Source: Croceimicrobium sp965279135 (GTDB lineage: Bacteria > Bacteroidota > Bacteroidia > Flavobacteriales > Schleiferiaceae). From it: a stretch of DNA of 64,000 nt. How positions within the stretch are numbered: the stretch's first letter is position 1; each line of letters begins with the position of its first letter. The position numbers and the translations under genes were made by a program. This document shows positions 26,849 through 33,738 of this stretch, piece after piece. The stretch lies in contig OZ257133.1 of NCBI GenBank assembly GCA_965279135.1, positions 248,001 to 312,000 on the forward strand, written 5' to 3'. The notes beneath the pieces were generated by a model. The model saw only the letters and a list, made by a program, of their open reading frames with translations. It was not told the DNA's origin and made no database searches.

Positions 26849-28554
26849 CGATGACAAGGGAACTACTTTTAAAATATATTGAGCATACTGAAGGAATTGA
26901 GTTTGCCAAAGACTTAGTTGGCTCCAAGTTATTCAAGAAAGAACAGCCGCATTTTCTGTTTGCTTGCCTTCTTTCTGTTGATAATAAGAAAGTTCCCGTT
27001 TCTCTGTTCATAAGCAAATGGTTTCCTCAACATCTGCCTATTTTTCATCTTCCTGAATACGACCATCTCGGATTTTTACCCCACATCGAGCCTAAGGGGC
27101 TGATATGCTACTTAGAGAAGGAAAGTGTTTATGTTAATCGAGAAGAGCCCAAGATCGTATTTCAAGCATCAGTGGAGCTTGCTATTCAAACATTGAAAGA
27201 CGGATTATCTGGAAAGAATAAGGGAGATTTTAGGGAAGAGTTTCACGTTTTCTGGGAACGGAACAAGTTTCGACTCCCCTTGCACGTAATGTCTTTCATT
27301 GAAGTCGGTGATGAGCCAAAAAAGGTTCAACTCCTGAAGAATCAGAGGAAGGCGATTGTTTTTGACACTGACAAGAATATTGATAGGCACAAGCGAGCGC
27401 ACTTTAAGAGTTCAGCAACCTTAGCAAAATCAGGTATTTATATCCCATTAAAGCTGGACTGTGATTTAGTACCTCCCAAGTACGATCAGAATTGGACAAT
27501 AGCTGAATTTATTGATTGGCTAAGACCAAAGATTAGTGATGAGCATTGGGAGAACATCACTGAATCAATTCTGGACAAAAAGCCAACAAGGTTTGAGTAT
27601 TTACTACTTGGCATTCCGCGAGAAACCGGGGCAACAATTTTGGTCGGGGTTCACCTAAAGCCCAAAAAGGAGACACCTCACCCACTACTTAACAAAGGAA
27701 CGGGGTGGGGGCATGACCTACTCGCCATTTCGCGCCTTGATGATGCTGCATTTCTGCCGAGAGGTGGATCAAGAATAGAGTTGCAAAACAAATCAGTCTT
27801 GCTCGTTGGCTGTGGATCGGTAGGAAGTCACATCGCTTTGAATCTGGCAAAAATGGGCATTGGCAAATTAGACTTAGTAGACAAAGACATTCTCAATCTC
27901 GAAAACACACAACGTTTTGCCATCGGATTTGACTATTCTCTTAAGCCGAAGGTGACGGCATTAAAGGAGTATTTAGACAAAAACCACCTGAACACCTTGG
28001 TAGCTGCTCACCAGAGCACAATTGAATCATTCATCGACAAAGAGGGTACGGACTTAGTTAACTACGATCTTATCATTTCAGCTACTGGTGATCCAACCAT
28101 AAATATGTATTTGAATCAGGAGTGCAGAAAGAAGGAGACTCCTTTAATAGTAGCATGGAATGAGCCTTATAGTGTAGGTGGACATGCTCAACTCAGCATA
28201 TCCCCGCAAAAGGGATGTTATAAATGCCTCTATCGAGATCAGTACAACGTTGCTTCATTTGCAGCCAAAGACCAGTTTAAACCATTTCATAAAAAACACC
28301 TAGGATGTGGCGAAGTGTACACTCCTTACAATGCTTTGGACTCAAGCCGCACATCTGAATTAGCCAGCCGATTAGCGGTGTCGTTTTTATCTGGCCAAGT
28401 TGACCAACCGCAAGTACTTTCCTGGAAAGGTAACAGCTCAGAGTTCACCTCAAATGGCTTTGAATTATCCACGAGGTACTTGAACCAAACACTTGAGCAG
28501 TTGGAAGAATTTAAACATCAGTTTATAAATCCAAAATGTACCCACTGCGGCTAA
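26845..28554 (+). CDS. cap2: Cap2, E1/E2 fusion of type II CBASS
   Basis: 569 residues. The N-terminal E2-like domain has a candidate catalytic C88 in GLICYLEKESVYVNR. A ThiF/E1 adenylation domain follows (LLVGCGSVGSHIALNLAKMGIGKLDLVD at about 325-352). A candidate E1 catalytic C488 lies in HLGCGEVYTPYNALDSSR. CYKC and a C-terminal CTHCG supply four cysteines for zinc. Cap2 primes the CD-NTase by attaching its C-terminus to target proteins. Start choice: GTG at 26845 overlaps the CD-NTase stop; an in-frame ATG at 26851 is the alternative and would remove two residues only. Confidence 0.93.
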   Translation: MTMTRELLLKYIEHTEGIEFAKDLVGSKLFKKEQPHFLFACLLSVDNKKVPVSLFISKWFPQHLPIFHLPEYDHLGFLPHIEPKGLICYLEKESVYVNREEPKIVFQASVELAIQTLKDGLSGKNKGDFREEFHVFWERNKFRLPLHVMSFIEVGDEPKKVQLLKNQRKAIVFDTDKNIDRHKRAHFKSSATLAKSGIYIPLKLDCDLVPPKYDQNWTIAEFIDWLRPKISDEHWENITESILDKKPTRFEYLLLGIPRETGATILVGVHLKPKKETPHPLLNKGTGWGHDLLAISRLDDAAFLPRGGSRIELQNKSVLLVGCGSVGSHIALNLAKMGIGKLDLVDKDILNLENTQRFAIGFDYSLKPKVTALKEYLDKNHLNTLVAAHQSTIESFIDKEGTDLVNYDLIISATGDPTINMYLNQECRKKETPLIVAWNEPYSVGGHAQLSISPQKGCYKCLYRDQYNVASFAAKDQFKPFHKKHLGCGEVYTPYNALDSSRTSELASRLAVSFLSGQVDQPQVLSWKGNSSEFTSNGFELSTRYLNQTLEQLEEFKHQFINPKCTHCG

Positions 28555-28558
28555 GATC

Positions 28559-29026
28559 ATGATTGTAGAAATGACAAACGATGGAAGGTTCAAGATCAGT
28601 GAAGAAGCATTGATCAGAATGAATCAGTACAAACAGGATAGCAATGAAAAATTGGAGGCCGGTGGGGTTATGTTGGGAAGGTTCATTAAAGATTCTAAGG
28701 ACGTAATAGTAGATCGCATAACAGTACCGATGATCGGTGACAAACGAGGCCGTACTTTTTTCATTCGTGGAGAAAAAAGACATCAACAAGTCATTACCAA
28801 TGCATGGGTAAAAAGCAGTGGTACCTGCAACTATTTGGGAGAATGGCATACCCATCCCGAATCCTACCCAACACCTTCAGGCCAGGACATAAGGAACTGG
28901 AAAGAAATATTAAGCACCCGTACATTTTCAAGCCTATACCTGTACTTCGTTATCGTGGGTATACATCGAGTCAGAGTATGGGAAGGAAACCGAAAAACTG
29001 GAAAAATCAAACGACTCTATAGCTGA
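28559..29026 (+). CDS. cap3: Cap3, JAB/JAMM isopeptidase of type II CBASS
   Basis: 155 residues. The full zinc-metalloprotease signature is present: E33 in EAGGVMLG and HTHPESYPTPSGQD with H97, H99, S107 and D110 in the canonical HxHx7Sx2D spacing. Cap3 enzymes remove the CD-NTase from Cap2-made conjugates and so limit signalling. The gene starts four bases after Cap2 and its stop shares one base with the Cap5 start, so the operon is tightly coupled. Length is normal for the family. Confidence 0.94.
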   Translation: MIVEMTNDGRFKISEEALIRMNQYKQDSNEKLEAGGVMLGRFIKDSKDVIVDRITVPMIGDKRGRTFFIRGEKRHQQVITNAWVKSSGTCNYLGEWHTHPESYPTPSGQDIRNWKEILSTRTFSSLYLYFVIVGIHRVRVWEGNRKTGKIKRLYS

Positions 29027-30168
29027 TGGCAAAGAAGAAATATAAAAGACCTGCAATTCCTGAGAAAGTGAGACTCCAGGTTTGGACAGAAGCAGCAGGT
29101 CGTTGTCAATTCAGAGGATGTAACAAACCATTATGGATTGATGAACTTACTCTAAACAAGAAGAATTTCGGTAAGATGGCACACATTATAGGTGCTAGTC
29201 CAGATGGACCTCGAGGAGGTAAAGATTCCGAGGAATTAGCGAAAGATCCTTCGAATATAATGTTGACTTGTGGACCTCATCACGATGAAATTGACGATGG
29301 TGTTCTCAACGGGCTTTATCCAGTTGAAGAACTAAAGAAAATGAAAAAAGAGCACGCTGATCGTGTTAGGATGTTACTTGATCAGAAGGCAAAAAGGACT
29401 CGCCCCGTAATACTAACTGCTCAAATCGAAGGCCAGAATACCATGTTTAGTGATCGGAGTATCCAATCAGCTGTGCTTCCAGACTACCCCGATAAGATCA
29501 GCGATGACTGGTTCAAAGTTGAAGTGGGGCAATTCGTTCGTAAAAATGATGCAGACTGGCAAGTTGCTCATGCAAAAGTAGATGAGGCGGTGGAGAGTAT
29601 TAACCGTTCACTGACTACGGGGTCTGTTGAACACCTTTCCGTTTTCGCTTTGGCGGCACAGCCGCTCCTAATGTATTTGGGCAGAAAATTGGGAGATAAA
29701 GCAATTATGCAGGTCTTTGAGCCAAGAAGAACTGACGATCTCGACAAAAAATGGGCATGGAACGAAGAGGACGGAAAAGTGATTAATTACAAAGATGCTC
29801 GACTCAGCGAAGGAGAAGGAACCAATGCTATATTACTTCTTGCTCTCAGCGATTATCTCACTGAAGATAAATACAAGGATATGGTTGGTGGTAACCCACA
29901 CGTCTATCACCTGACTATAGATAAGCCTGTGCAAGGTTATCTGACCAAAAAATCAGAAAAAGCTGCCTTCATTCAATCGTGCCGCCAGTTGTTAAATCAG
30001 ATACAGAAAGAAGTAGGTAAAGACTGTACGATTCACGTGCTTCCGGCAATGCCTGCATCATTGGCTGTAGAATTTGGGAGATTACTTCAACCCACAAAAG
30101 ACCCGAAAATCTGGATCTACGAAAACGTAGACAACACCATACCGAAAAAGATTACGGAGTTGATTTAG
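29026..30168 (+). CDS. cap5: Cap5, HNH-SAVED effector nuclease of CBASS
   Basis: 380 residues. The N-terminal HNH domain shows CQFRGC, MAHIIGASPDGPRGG and NIMLTCGPHHDEID (about 20-90), with zinc-type cysteines and the catalytic His. The C-terminal SAVED domain (about 165-375) includes LSVFALAAQPLLMYLGRKL, ALSDYLTEDKY, VYHLTIDKP and IHVLPAMPASLAVEFGRLL. In characterised Cap5 proteins a cyclic nucleotide binds SAVED and switches on DNA cleavage, killing the infected cell. It is the last gene of the operon. The next gene is convergent with it. Confidence 0.94.
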   Translation: MAKKKYKRPAIPEKVRLQVWTEAAGRCQFRGCNKPLWIDELTLNKKNFGKMAHIIGASPDGPRGGKDSEELAKDPSNIMLTCGPHHDEIDDGVLNGLYPVEELKKMKKEHADRVRMLLDQKAKRTRPVILTAQIEGQNTMFSDRSIQSAVLPDYPDKISDDWFKVEVGQFVRKNDADWQVAHAKVDEAVESINRSLTTGSVEHLSVFALAAQPLLMYLGRKLGDKAIMQVFEPRRTDDLDKKWAWNEEDGKVINYKDARLSEGEGTNAILLLALSDYLTEDKYKDMVGGNPHVYHLTIDKPVQGYLTKKSEKAAFIQSCRQLLNQIQKEVGKDCTIHVLPAMPASLAVEFGRLLQPTKDPKIWIYENVDNTIPKKITELI

Positions 30169-30196
30169 TTGGTACGCGGGGTTCTCTAATTTGTAA

Positions 30197-30412
30197 TCAT
30201 TGTTCAAGCCTCATGCCTTTACACACAGCGTCTAGCAATTCACTTGGTGGAACATCAATCGCCAATGCGATAAGGTAGAGTTCCTTAACTCTTAAATGTG
30301 CAGACTCTTTTAGGCTCAACTCACTTAATCGTGAAGTGCTTATACCAGTGCGTCTGGAAACCTCTGCTTTATTCACAGTCTTTTTAGCAAGAAAGAGGCC
30401 TAGCTCTGTCAT
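30197..30412 (-). CDS. Small XRE-type HTH regulator
   Basis: 71 residues: LGLFLAKKTVNKAEVSRRTGISTSRLSELSL is a canonical XRE helix-turn-helix and it is nearly the whole protein. It points left, converging with Cap5, and divergent to the small gene and SymE at 30491. The 48-bp divergent promoter gap suits autoregulation and control of the SymE pair. A role in CBASS control is possible but not shown. Confidence 0.88.
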   Translation of the reverse strand: MTELGLFLAKKTVNKAEVSRRTGISTSRLSELSLKESAHLRVKELYLIALAIDVPPSELLDAVCKGMRLEQ

Positions 30413-30490
30413 TATCTGGTGTTTTTCAGGACATCAATTTAGCCAATCATTGAGATTATTTTGATTATCTGGATTTCTATTTCAGTGCTT

Positions 30491-30805
30491 ATGGACAATA
30501 GAGACATAATAATCACCTTGATTCAGGCTGATTTAAAGCATAATCAACTTGTCAGCAGCCTTGCAAGTATTGACCTCCATACAGATAGCTACTTCCTTCA
30601 ATTGCACAAAGCTGTCTCTGTTCTCATGGGTTTAGGTGAAGACACTCCTGACCAATGGTTTGAAATCTATGACCAATATTTAAAGGATGCACACCTACAG
30701 CCAATCTCGGGAAGTCCGAAAAGCCTGCTCCCCTTAGCAGAAGAATGCTACGATTTATTGTGTGCCATTATCAAGATTGAGAACCACCTGAACCCTAAGG
30801 ACTAA
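30491..30805 (+). CDS. Unknown helical protein, candidate partner of SymE
   Basis: 104 residues from the ATG at 30491; a TTG at 30461 would add ten hydrophobic residues and I consider it unlikely. The sequence (MDNRDIIITLIQADLKHNQL, YFLQLHKAVSVLMGLGED, LLPLAEECYDLLCAII) is all-helical by inspection, with no signal, membrane span or catalytic motif. It ends six bases before the SymE-like gene, a spacing typical of toxin-antitoxin pairs. The family is not recognised. Confidence 0.7.
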   Translation: MDNRDIIITLIQADLKHNQLVSSLASIDLHTDSYFLQLHKAVSVLMGLGEDTPDQWFEIYDQYLKDAHLQPISGSPKSLLPLAEECYDLLCAIIKIENHLNPKD

Positions 30806-30811
30806 GCACCA

Positions 30812-31003
30812 ATGAGCGGATTCAGAAAATTGAAGGTTTACACCAAGCATAGACCAGGAAGATGGAGGAACTACACTAAAGTTCCCGAAATCAGACTTGA
30901 GGGTAAATGGTTGGAGGAACTGGGGTTTAAACAAGGTGATTTGGTTCAGGTCAAACAACAACGCAATAAGCTGAGGATAACCCTTTATCAGGAAGAGGAG
31001 TGA
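30812..31003 (+). CDS. SymE-like type I toxin family protein
   Basis: 63 residues. The sequence KLKVYTKHR followed by VPEIRLEGKWLEELGFKQGDLVQV and NKLRITL is the SymE/AbrB-like swapped-hairpin domain. In E. coli SymE is an SOS-induced protein proposed to act on RNA or the nucleoid and is held in check by the antisense RNA SymR. In Bacteroidota the family is common near mobile and polymorphic-toxin loci. No antisense RNA can be seen here by eye. An AAGGA lies about 14 bases upstream of the ATG. Confidence 0.85.
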   Translation: MSGFRKLKVYTKHRPGRWRNYTKVPEIRLEGKWLEELGFKQGDLVQVKQQRNKLRITLYQEEE

Positions 31004-31353
31004 TGTCAACTCACCTGACAAGCTTCAGCCCTTATAAGCGTTGCATGTGTGCCGGGATAAGAGCTGATGCGGTGCCTCCTACGAAGAACATCGTTTGGGA
31101 ACTTGCACATTTCAGCGATAGCCTGCGGGAAGAGAAGCGCGGAAGCACAAACCCACAACCCAAAAAGGTTTCACCTCGATTTTTGCGAAGGATTGGCGAT
31201 GATTATTTGCGCGTTGGCAATCCTTCGGAAAAATTGAGGATAGGCACTCTGCCTACGGAGGAGGCGCTGGCACTCTACCGCCTGAAAAAGTGCCTCGGCT
31301 TCCCCAGCGAAATTTGCACTTCCCTTTCTCGAATCGGAGCGTTGGCCAGAGCT

Positions 31354-31399
31354 GTGCATAAGGTAAGCGGTGCGCAACGCGCGCGTTTACCTTATGCAC
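31354..31399. repeat. Perfect 13-bp inverted repeat
   Basis: GTGCATAAGGTAA at 31354-31366 is repeated inverted as TTACCTTATGCAC at 31387-31399, around a 20-nt GC-rich loop. It belongs to the GC-rich tract and suggests structured RNA or a folded single-stranded recombination site. Confidence 0.85.
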
Positions 31400-31419
31400 T
31401 GCGTGGCGGCTGGTTTTCG

Positions 31420-31566
31420 GCATTTACGCCTTCTTTCCCTTTCACAAGGCATGGCGAAGCCCAAAAGTTAACCTGCCTTTGGCATGGGCAGAAAGAAGCA
31501 AACGGCCAGAGGCCGCAGAACAGCAGCCAGGGCAATGCCTGGCTGATCCCGCTGAAGCGGGAAACA
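31420..31566 (+). repeat. Better preserved copy of the inverted GC-rich element
   Basis: Reverse complement aligns to 25263-25408 as described there. The two copies face each other across the CBASS/SymE genes, one near each end of the island. Confidence 0.72.
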
Positions 31567-31838
31567 CCCCCAAAAAGAAAAGCGCAACCCGACCCAAACC
31601 TATCAGGATCGCCCCGAAGCTCGCCAAGGGGCAAAACCTCCTCTCAGCCTGCCGAAACGCCAGTGCAGGCTGATGCAGGAGCCTTACCGAAGCGAAGCAC
31701 AGGCCAACCTCAAAGCGACCCTGAGGCCAACGGACGAAGCCCCCGACGATGCTTGACCGGGGACACCCCCGCCGATTAACAACCGATGACTAACAGTGAA
31801 CTAACTGCTGATAATATGTTCGAACTTCGTTCAATAAT

Positions 31839-31870
31839 GCCCACCAAGCTGCTTGTGCAGCTTGGTGGGC
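31839..31870. repeat. Perfect 14-bp stem hairpin at the right boundary
   Basis: GCCCACCAAGCTGC and GCAGCTTGGTGGGC form a perfect stem with loop TTGT. The right arm overlaps the start of the boundary repeat at 31862. Confidence 0.85.
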
Positions 31871-31892
31871 GGTACTGGATTACTTCGTGATC
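31862..31892 (+). repeat. Right boundary repeat of the CBASS island (attR-like, tRNA-Val-derived)
   Basis: Matches 25227-25257 in 30 of 31 positions. The first part is the complement of the tRNA-Val 3' end with one substitution; the rest (ACTTCGTGATC) is not tRNA but is shared with the left copy and, in altered form, with 32045-32073. Confidence 0.7.
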
Positions 31893-32235
31893 CATAGAAA
31901 GTGCCCTTTTACCCAAAATTTAAAACCCAACACTCCCTTTGGTCGTTACTGCGTTTTTTCATTTAGATGCTTTTTCGCTCAAGCAAGCTTGGCTCCAATC
32001 CTCCAAATGAAAAAACCCACGCTTTCGCATGGGTTTTAAATGTTGTGGGCGATACTGGATTGCTGCTGCGATCTTTCTGGGGTGTTCTTACACAACCTAG
32101 AAAGACTCCCTCCCCTGTCGGGAGCCAATTTTGTTTTTCTAATCTTCACTTATGCAGGTCTTCCTGTCGTTAGCCCAGCTTGCTTGATTAGCAAAAACAA
32201 AAAACCCACACTATAAGTGTGGGTCTTTCTATGTT
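31893..32235. repeat. Two tandem ~180-190 bp units, each starting with a tRNA-Val 3' fragment
   Basis: Tandem units run about 31862-32043 and 32044-32235. Each begins with the tRNA 3' fragment, contains an ACTCCCT block and a long inverted repeat (for example TTTTTCATTT/AAATGAAAAA in the first, TTTTGTTTTTCTAATC/GATTAGCAAAAACAAAA in the second), and ends with a terminator-like hairpin before the next tRNA sequence. The first contains AAACCCACGC/GCATGGGTTT, the second ACCCACACT/AGTGTGGGT. No coding sequence is seen. Confidence 0.6.
32204..32224 (-). terminator. Terminator of tRNA-Val
   Basis: ACCCACACT ATA AGTGTGGGT is a perfect 9-bp stem; read on the minus strand it is followed by a T-rich run, 13 bases beyond the tRNA 3' end. 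Confidence 0.85.
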
Positions 32236-32237
32236 GT

Positions 32238-32311
32238 GGGCGATACTGGATTCGAACCAGTGACCCCCTGCTTGTAAGGCAGGTGCTCTGAACCAGCTGA
32301 GCTAATCGCCC
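32238..32311 (-). tRNA. tRNA-Val (anticodon UAC)
   Basis: Read on the minus strand all four arms pair: acceptor GGGCGAT/ATCGCCC, D stem GCTC/GAGC, anticodon stem CCTGC/GCAGG around CTTACAA (anticodon TAC), T stem ACTGG/CCAGT around TTCGAAT. The discriminator is A and CCA is not encoded. The isoaspartyl-peptidase gene ends about 105 bases upstream. Its 3' end is the apparent integration target of the neighbouring island. Confidence 0.97.
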
Positions 32312-32415
32312 TTCCGTTTTGGGACGGCAAATATAGAATGCTTTTTTAATTTGTGGAGCATCTCAGGGTTAAAATATTTGAGGAAAAGTGCAGCGCCTGA
32401 AAAAGGCTTTGAAAA

Positions 32416-33417
32416 TCAATTGTCTCCCTCAATTTCCCGACTGAAGATATAGGTTTGCGCTTCTTCACCCTGCTTTTTGAAACCGCGTAACATACCCTTG
32501 GTATTGAAGCTGTAAAAGAAGTTTCCATCCACATCCAAGCCAACTAAACCACCAAAAGCATTTTGACCCGATAGGAGTTCCTTTATCATATAGTCGGCCG
32601 CCTCTTGGCCACTTTCTTTCATGTATAAATATCGCGCGTTCAATTGGTAGGCAATTACATTGCGGATGAAGTATTCGCCATGTCCGGTGCAGCTCACACC
32701 AATGCTCCTGCTATTGGCATAGGTTCCTGCTCCGATGATCGGTGAATCACCAATCCGGCCATAACGCTTGGCCATCATTCCTCCGGTAGAGGTGCCCGCA
32801 GCAATATTGCCCTGAGCATCTCGAACCACACATCCTACTGTACCCATCTTATAGTCGTAAACGCTATCCAAGGACCCGGTTTCCTTTCTAAATCTCTTCA
32901 AAGAGCGCAGCTTACTCGGAACAATGAAATAGGAGGGATCAACGCACTTTATTCCTTGCTCTTTAGAGAATTGATCAGCACCTTCTCCACTGAGCAGTAC
33001 GTGGGGGGAATGTCTTAAAACCGCAAGAGCCGCTGTTATGGGGTTCTTAATACAGGAAACCCCGGCCACAGCGCCGGATTCTAAATTGGCGCCATCCATA
33101 ATCGAAGCATCCAGGGAAGCCTTTCCTTCATAGGTCAGCACGGCGCCTTTGCCAGCATTAAAGAGGGAGTCGTTTTCTAATACCTGAATGACAATGCTTA
33201 CCACATCCAAAGCTTTGGCACCTTGGGCTAAGGCAGAATCTCCCTTATTCAGGGCCATTTGCATAGCATCGTGAAAAGCCGTAGTCTGCTCTTCCGAATA
33301 GTTCTCCGGTACGAGCCCATTTCCAGCTCCACCGTGAATGATAATAGAATAGTCCTGAGCAGGTAGGCTGAAGCAGATGAACAACAGTCCCAGAACGAAT
33401 GAAATAGCTTTGGTCAT
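32416..33417 (-). CDS. Isoaspartyl peptidase / plant-type L-asparaginase (Ntn hydrolase)
   Basis: 333 residues with an N-terminal signal peptide (ISFVLGLLFICFSLPAQ), so it acts in the periplasm or is exported. The self-cleaving nucleophile is T193 in YKMGTVGCVVRD, followed by GNIAAGTSTGGMMAKRYGRIGDSPIIGAGTYA, the family's signature. Such enzymes release beta-aspartyl residues or hydrolyse asparagine. The start codon shares a base with the stop of the AdoMet decarboxylase (TAATG), so it belongs to the long leftward operon. Its role there, perhaps cleaning damaged peptides or splitting an amide, is inference. Confidence 0.92.
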   Translation of the reverse strand: MTKAISFVLGLLFICFSLPAQDYSIIIHGGAGNGLVPENYSEEQTTAFHDAMQMALNKGDSALAQGAKALDVVSIVIQVLENDSLFNAGKGAVLTYEGKASLDASIMDGANLESGAVAGVSCIKNPITAALAVLRHSPHVLLSGEGADQFSKEQGIKCVDPSYFIVPSKLRSLKRFRKETGSLDSVYDYKMGTVGCVVRDAQGNIAAGTSTGGMMAKRYGRIGDSPIIGAGTYANSRSIGVSCTGHGEYFIRNVIAYQLNARYLYMKESGQEAADYMIKELLSGQNAFGGLVGLDVDGNFFYSFNTKGMLRGFKKQGEEAQTYIFSREIEGDN

Positions 33418-33737
33418 TAGCAGATGCTTTTTTGCTCAGAGCGAATATAGCCTTTCCACTCTTTATGAACCGCTTCTACAAAGTGTTGGTTTTTCGATTC
33501 GGAACAGCCACTTAACTCAACATAGGAGCGCCCTTCTTCCGGAAAGGTGTGCAGAGCACAATGGCTTTCACTCAAGAGCCAGGTGCAAGTATAGCCCTGT
33601 GGACTGAAATGGTGCTCGCTAAAGCCGACAATTCCATATCCTGCTTCTTGCAACATACGCTCTAAAAGTTTGGTGAGACTTTCAGAATCCGCCTGAGAAA
33701 GCCAAATGCGATAGTTATATATTTTGCTCTGCTCCAT
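33417..33737 (-). CDS. speD: S-adenosylmethionine decarboxylase proenzyme (short class)
   Basis: 106 residues. The signature LLSESHCALHTFPEEGRSYVEL holds the autocleavage site between E57 and S58, which makes the pyruvoyl group from Ser, and the downstream catalytic histidine. The product is decarboxylated AdoMet, the aminopropyl donor for spermidine synthesis. The gene lies directly downstream of the spermidine-synthase-like gene (one base gap) and overlaps the asparaginase gene. No ornithine, arginine or agmatine-pathway gene is nearby, so putrescine must come from elsewhere or the aminopropyl acceptor is different. Confidence 0.93.
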   Translation of the reverse strand: MEQSKIYNYRIWLSQADSESLTKLLERMLQEAGYGIVGFSEHHFSPQGYTCTWLLSESHCALHTFPEEGRSYVELSGCSESKNQHFVEAVHKEWKGYIRSEQKSIC

Positions 33738-33738
33738 C

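Larger units (their letters stand above)
31010..31800. other. GC-rich, apparently non-coding tract at the island's right end
   Basis: Clearly richer in G and C than its surroundings. A 259-codon open frame (31000-31779) runs through it, but the translation is low in hydrophobic structure, rich in Arg/Pro/Ser and Gln with no family signal, and a GC-rich tract leaves long chance frames. Many small inverted repeats occur, the best at 31354-31399. The tract contains the better preserved copy (31420-31566) of the element found inverted at 25263. No transposase or integrase is seen. Confidence 0.6.

Noticed and set aside
30461..30490. TTG start for the small gene before SymE
   Set aside because: It would add a hydrophobic ten-residue stretch over the divergent promoter; the ATG at 30491 is simpler.
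31000..31779. A 259-codon open frame in the GC-rich tract
   Set aside because: Its translation has no fold-like pattern, runs through strong inverted repeats and matches the non-coding element duplicated at 25263, so I treat the frame as chance.
31862..32073. Two further tRNA-Val genes
   Set aside because: Only the 3' acceptor and part of the T arm are present; D and anticodon arms are missing.
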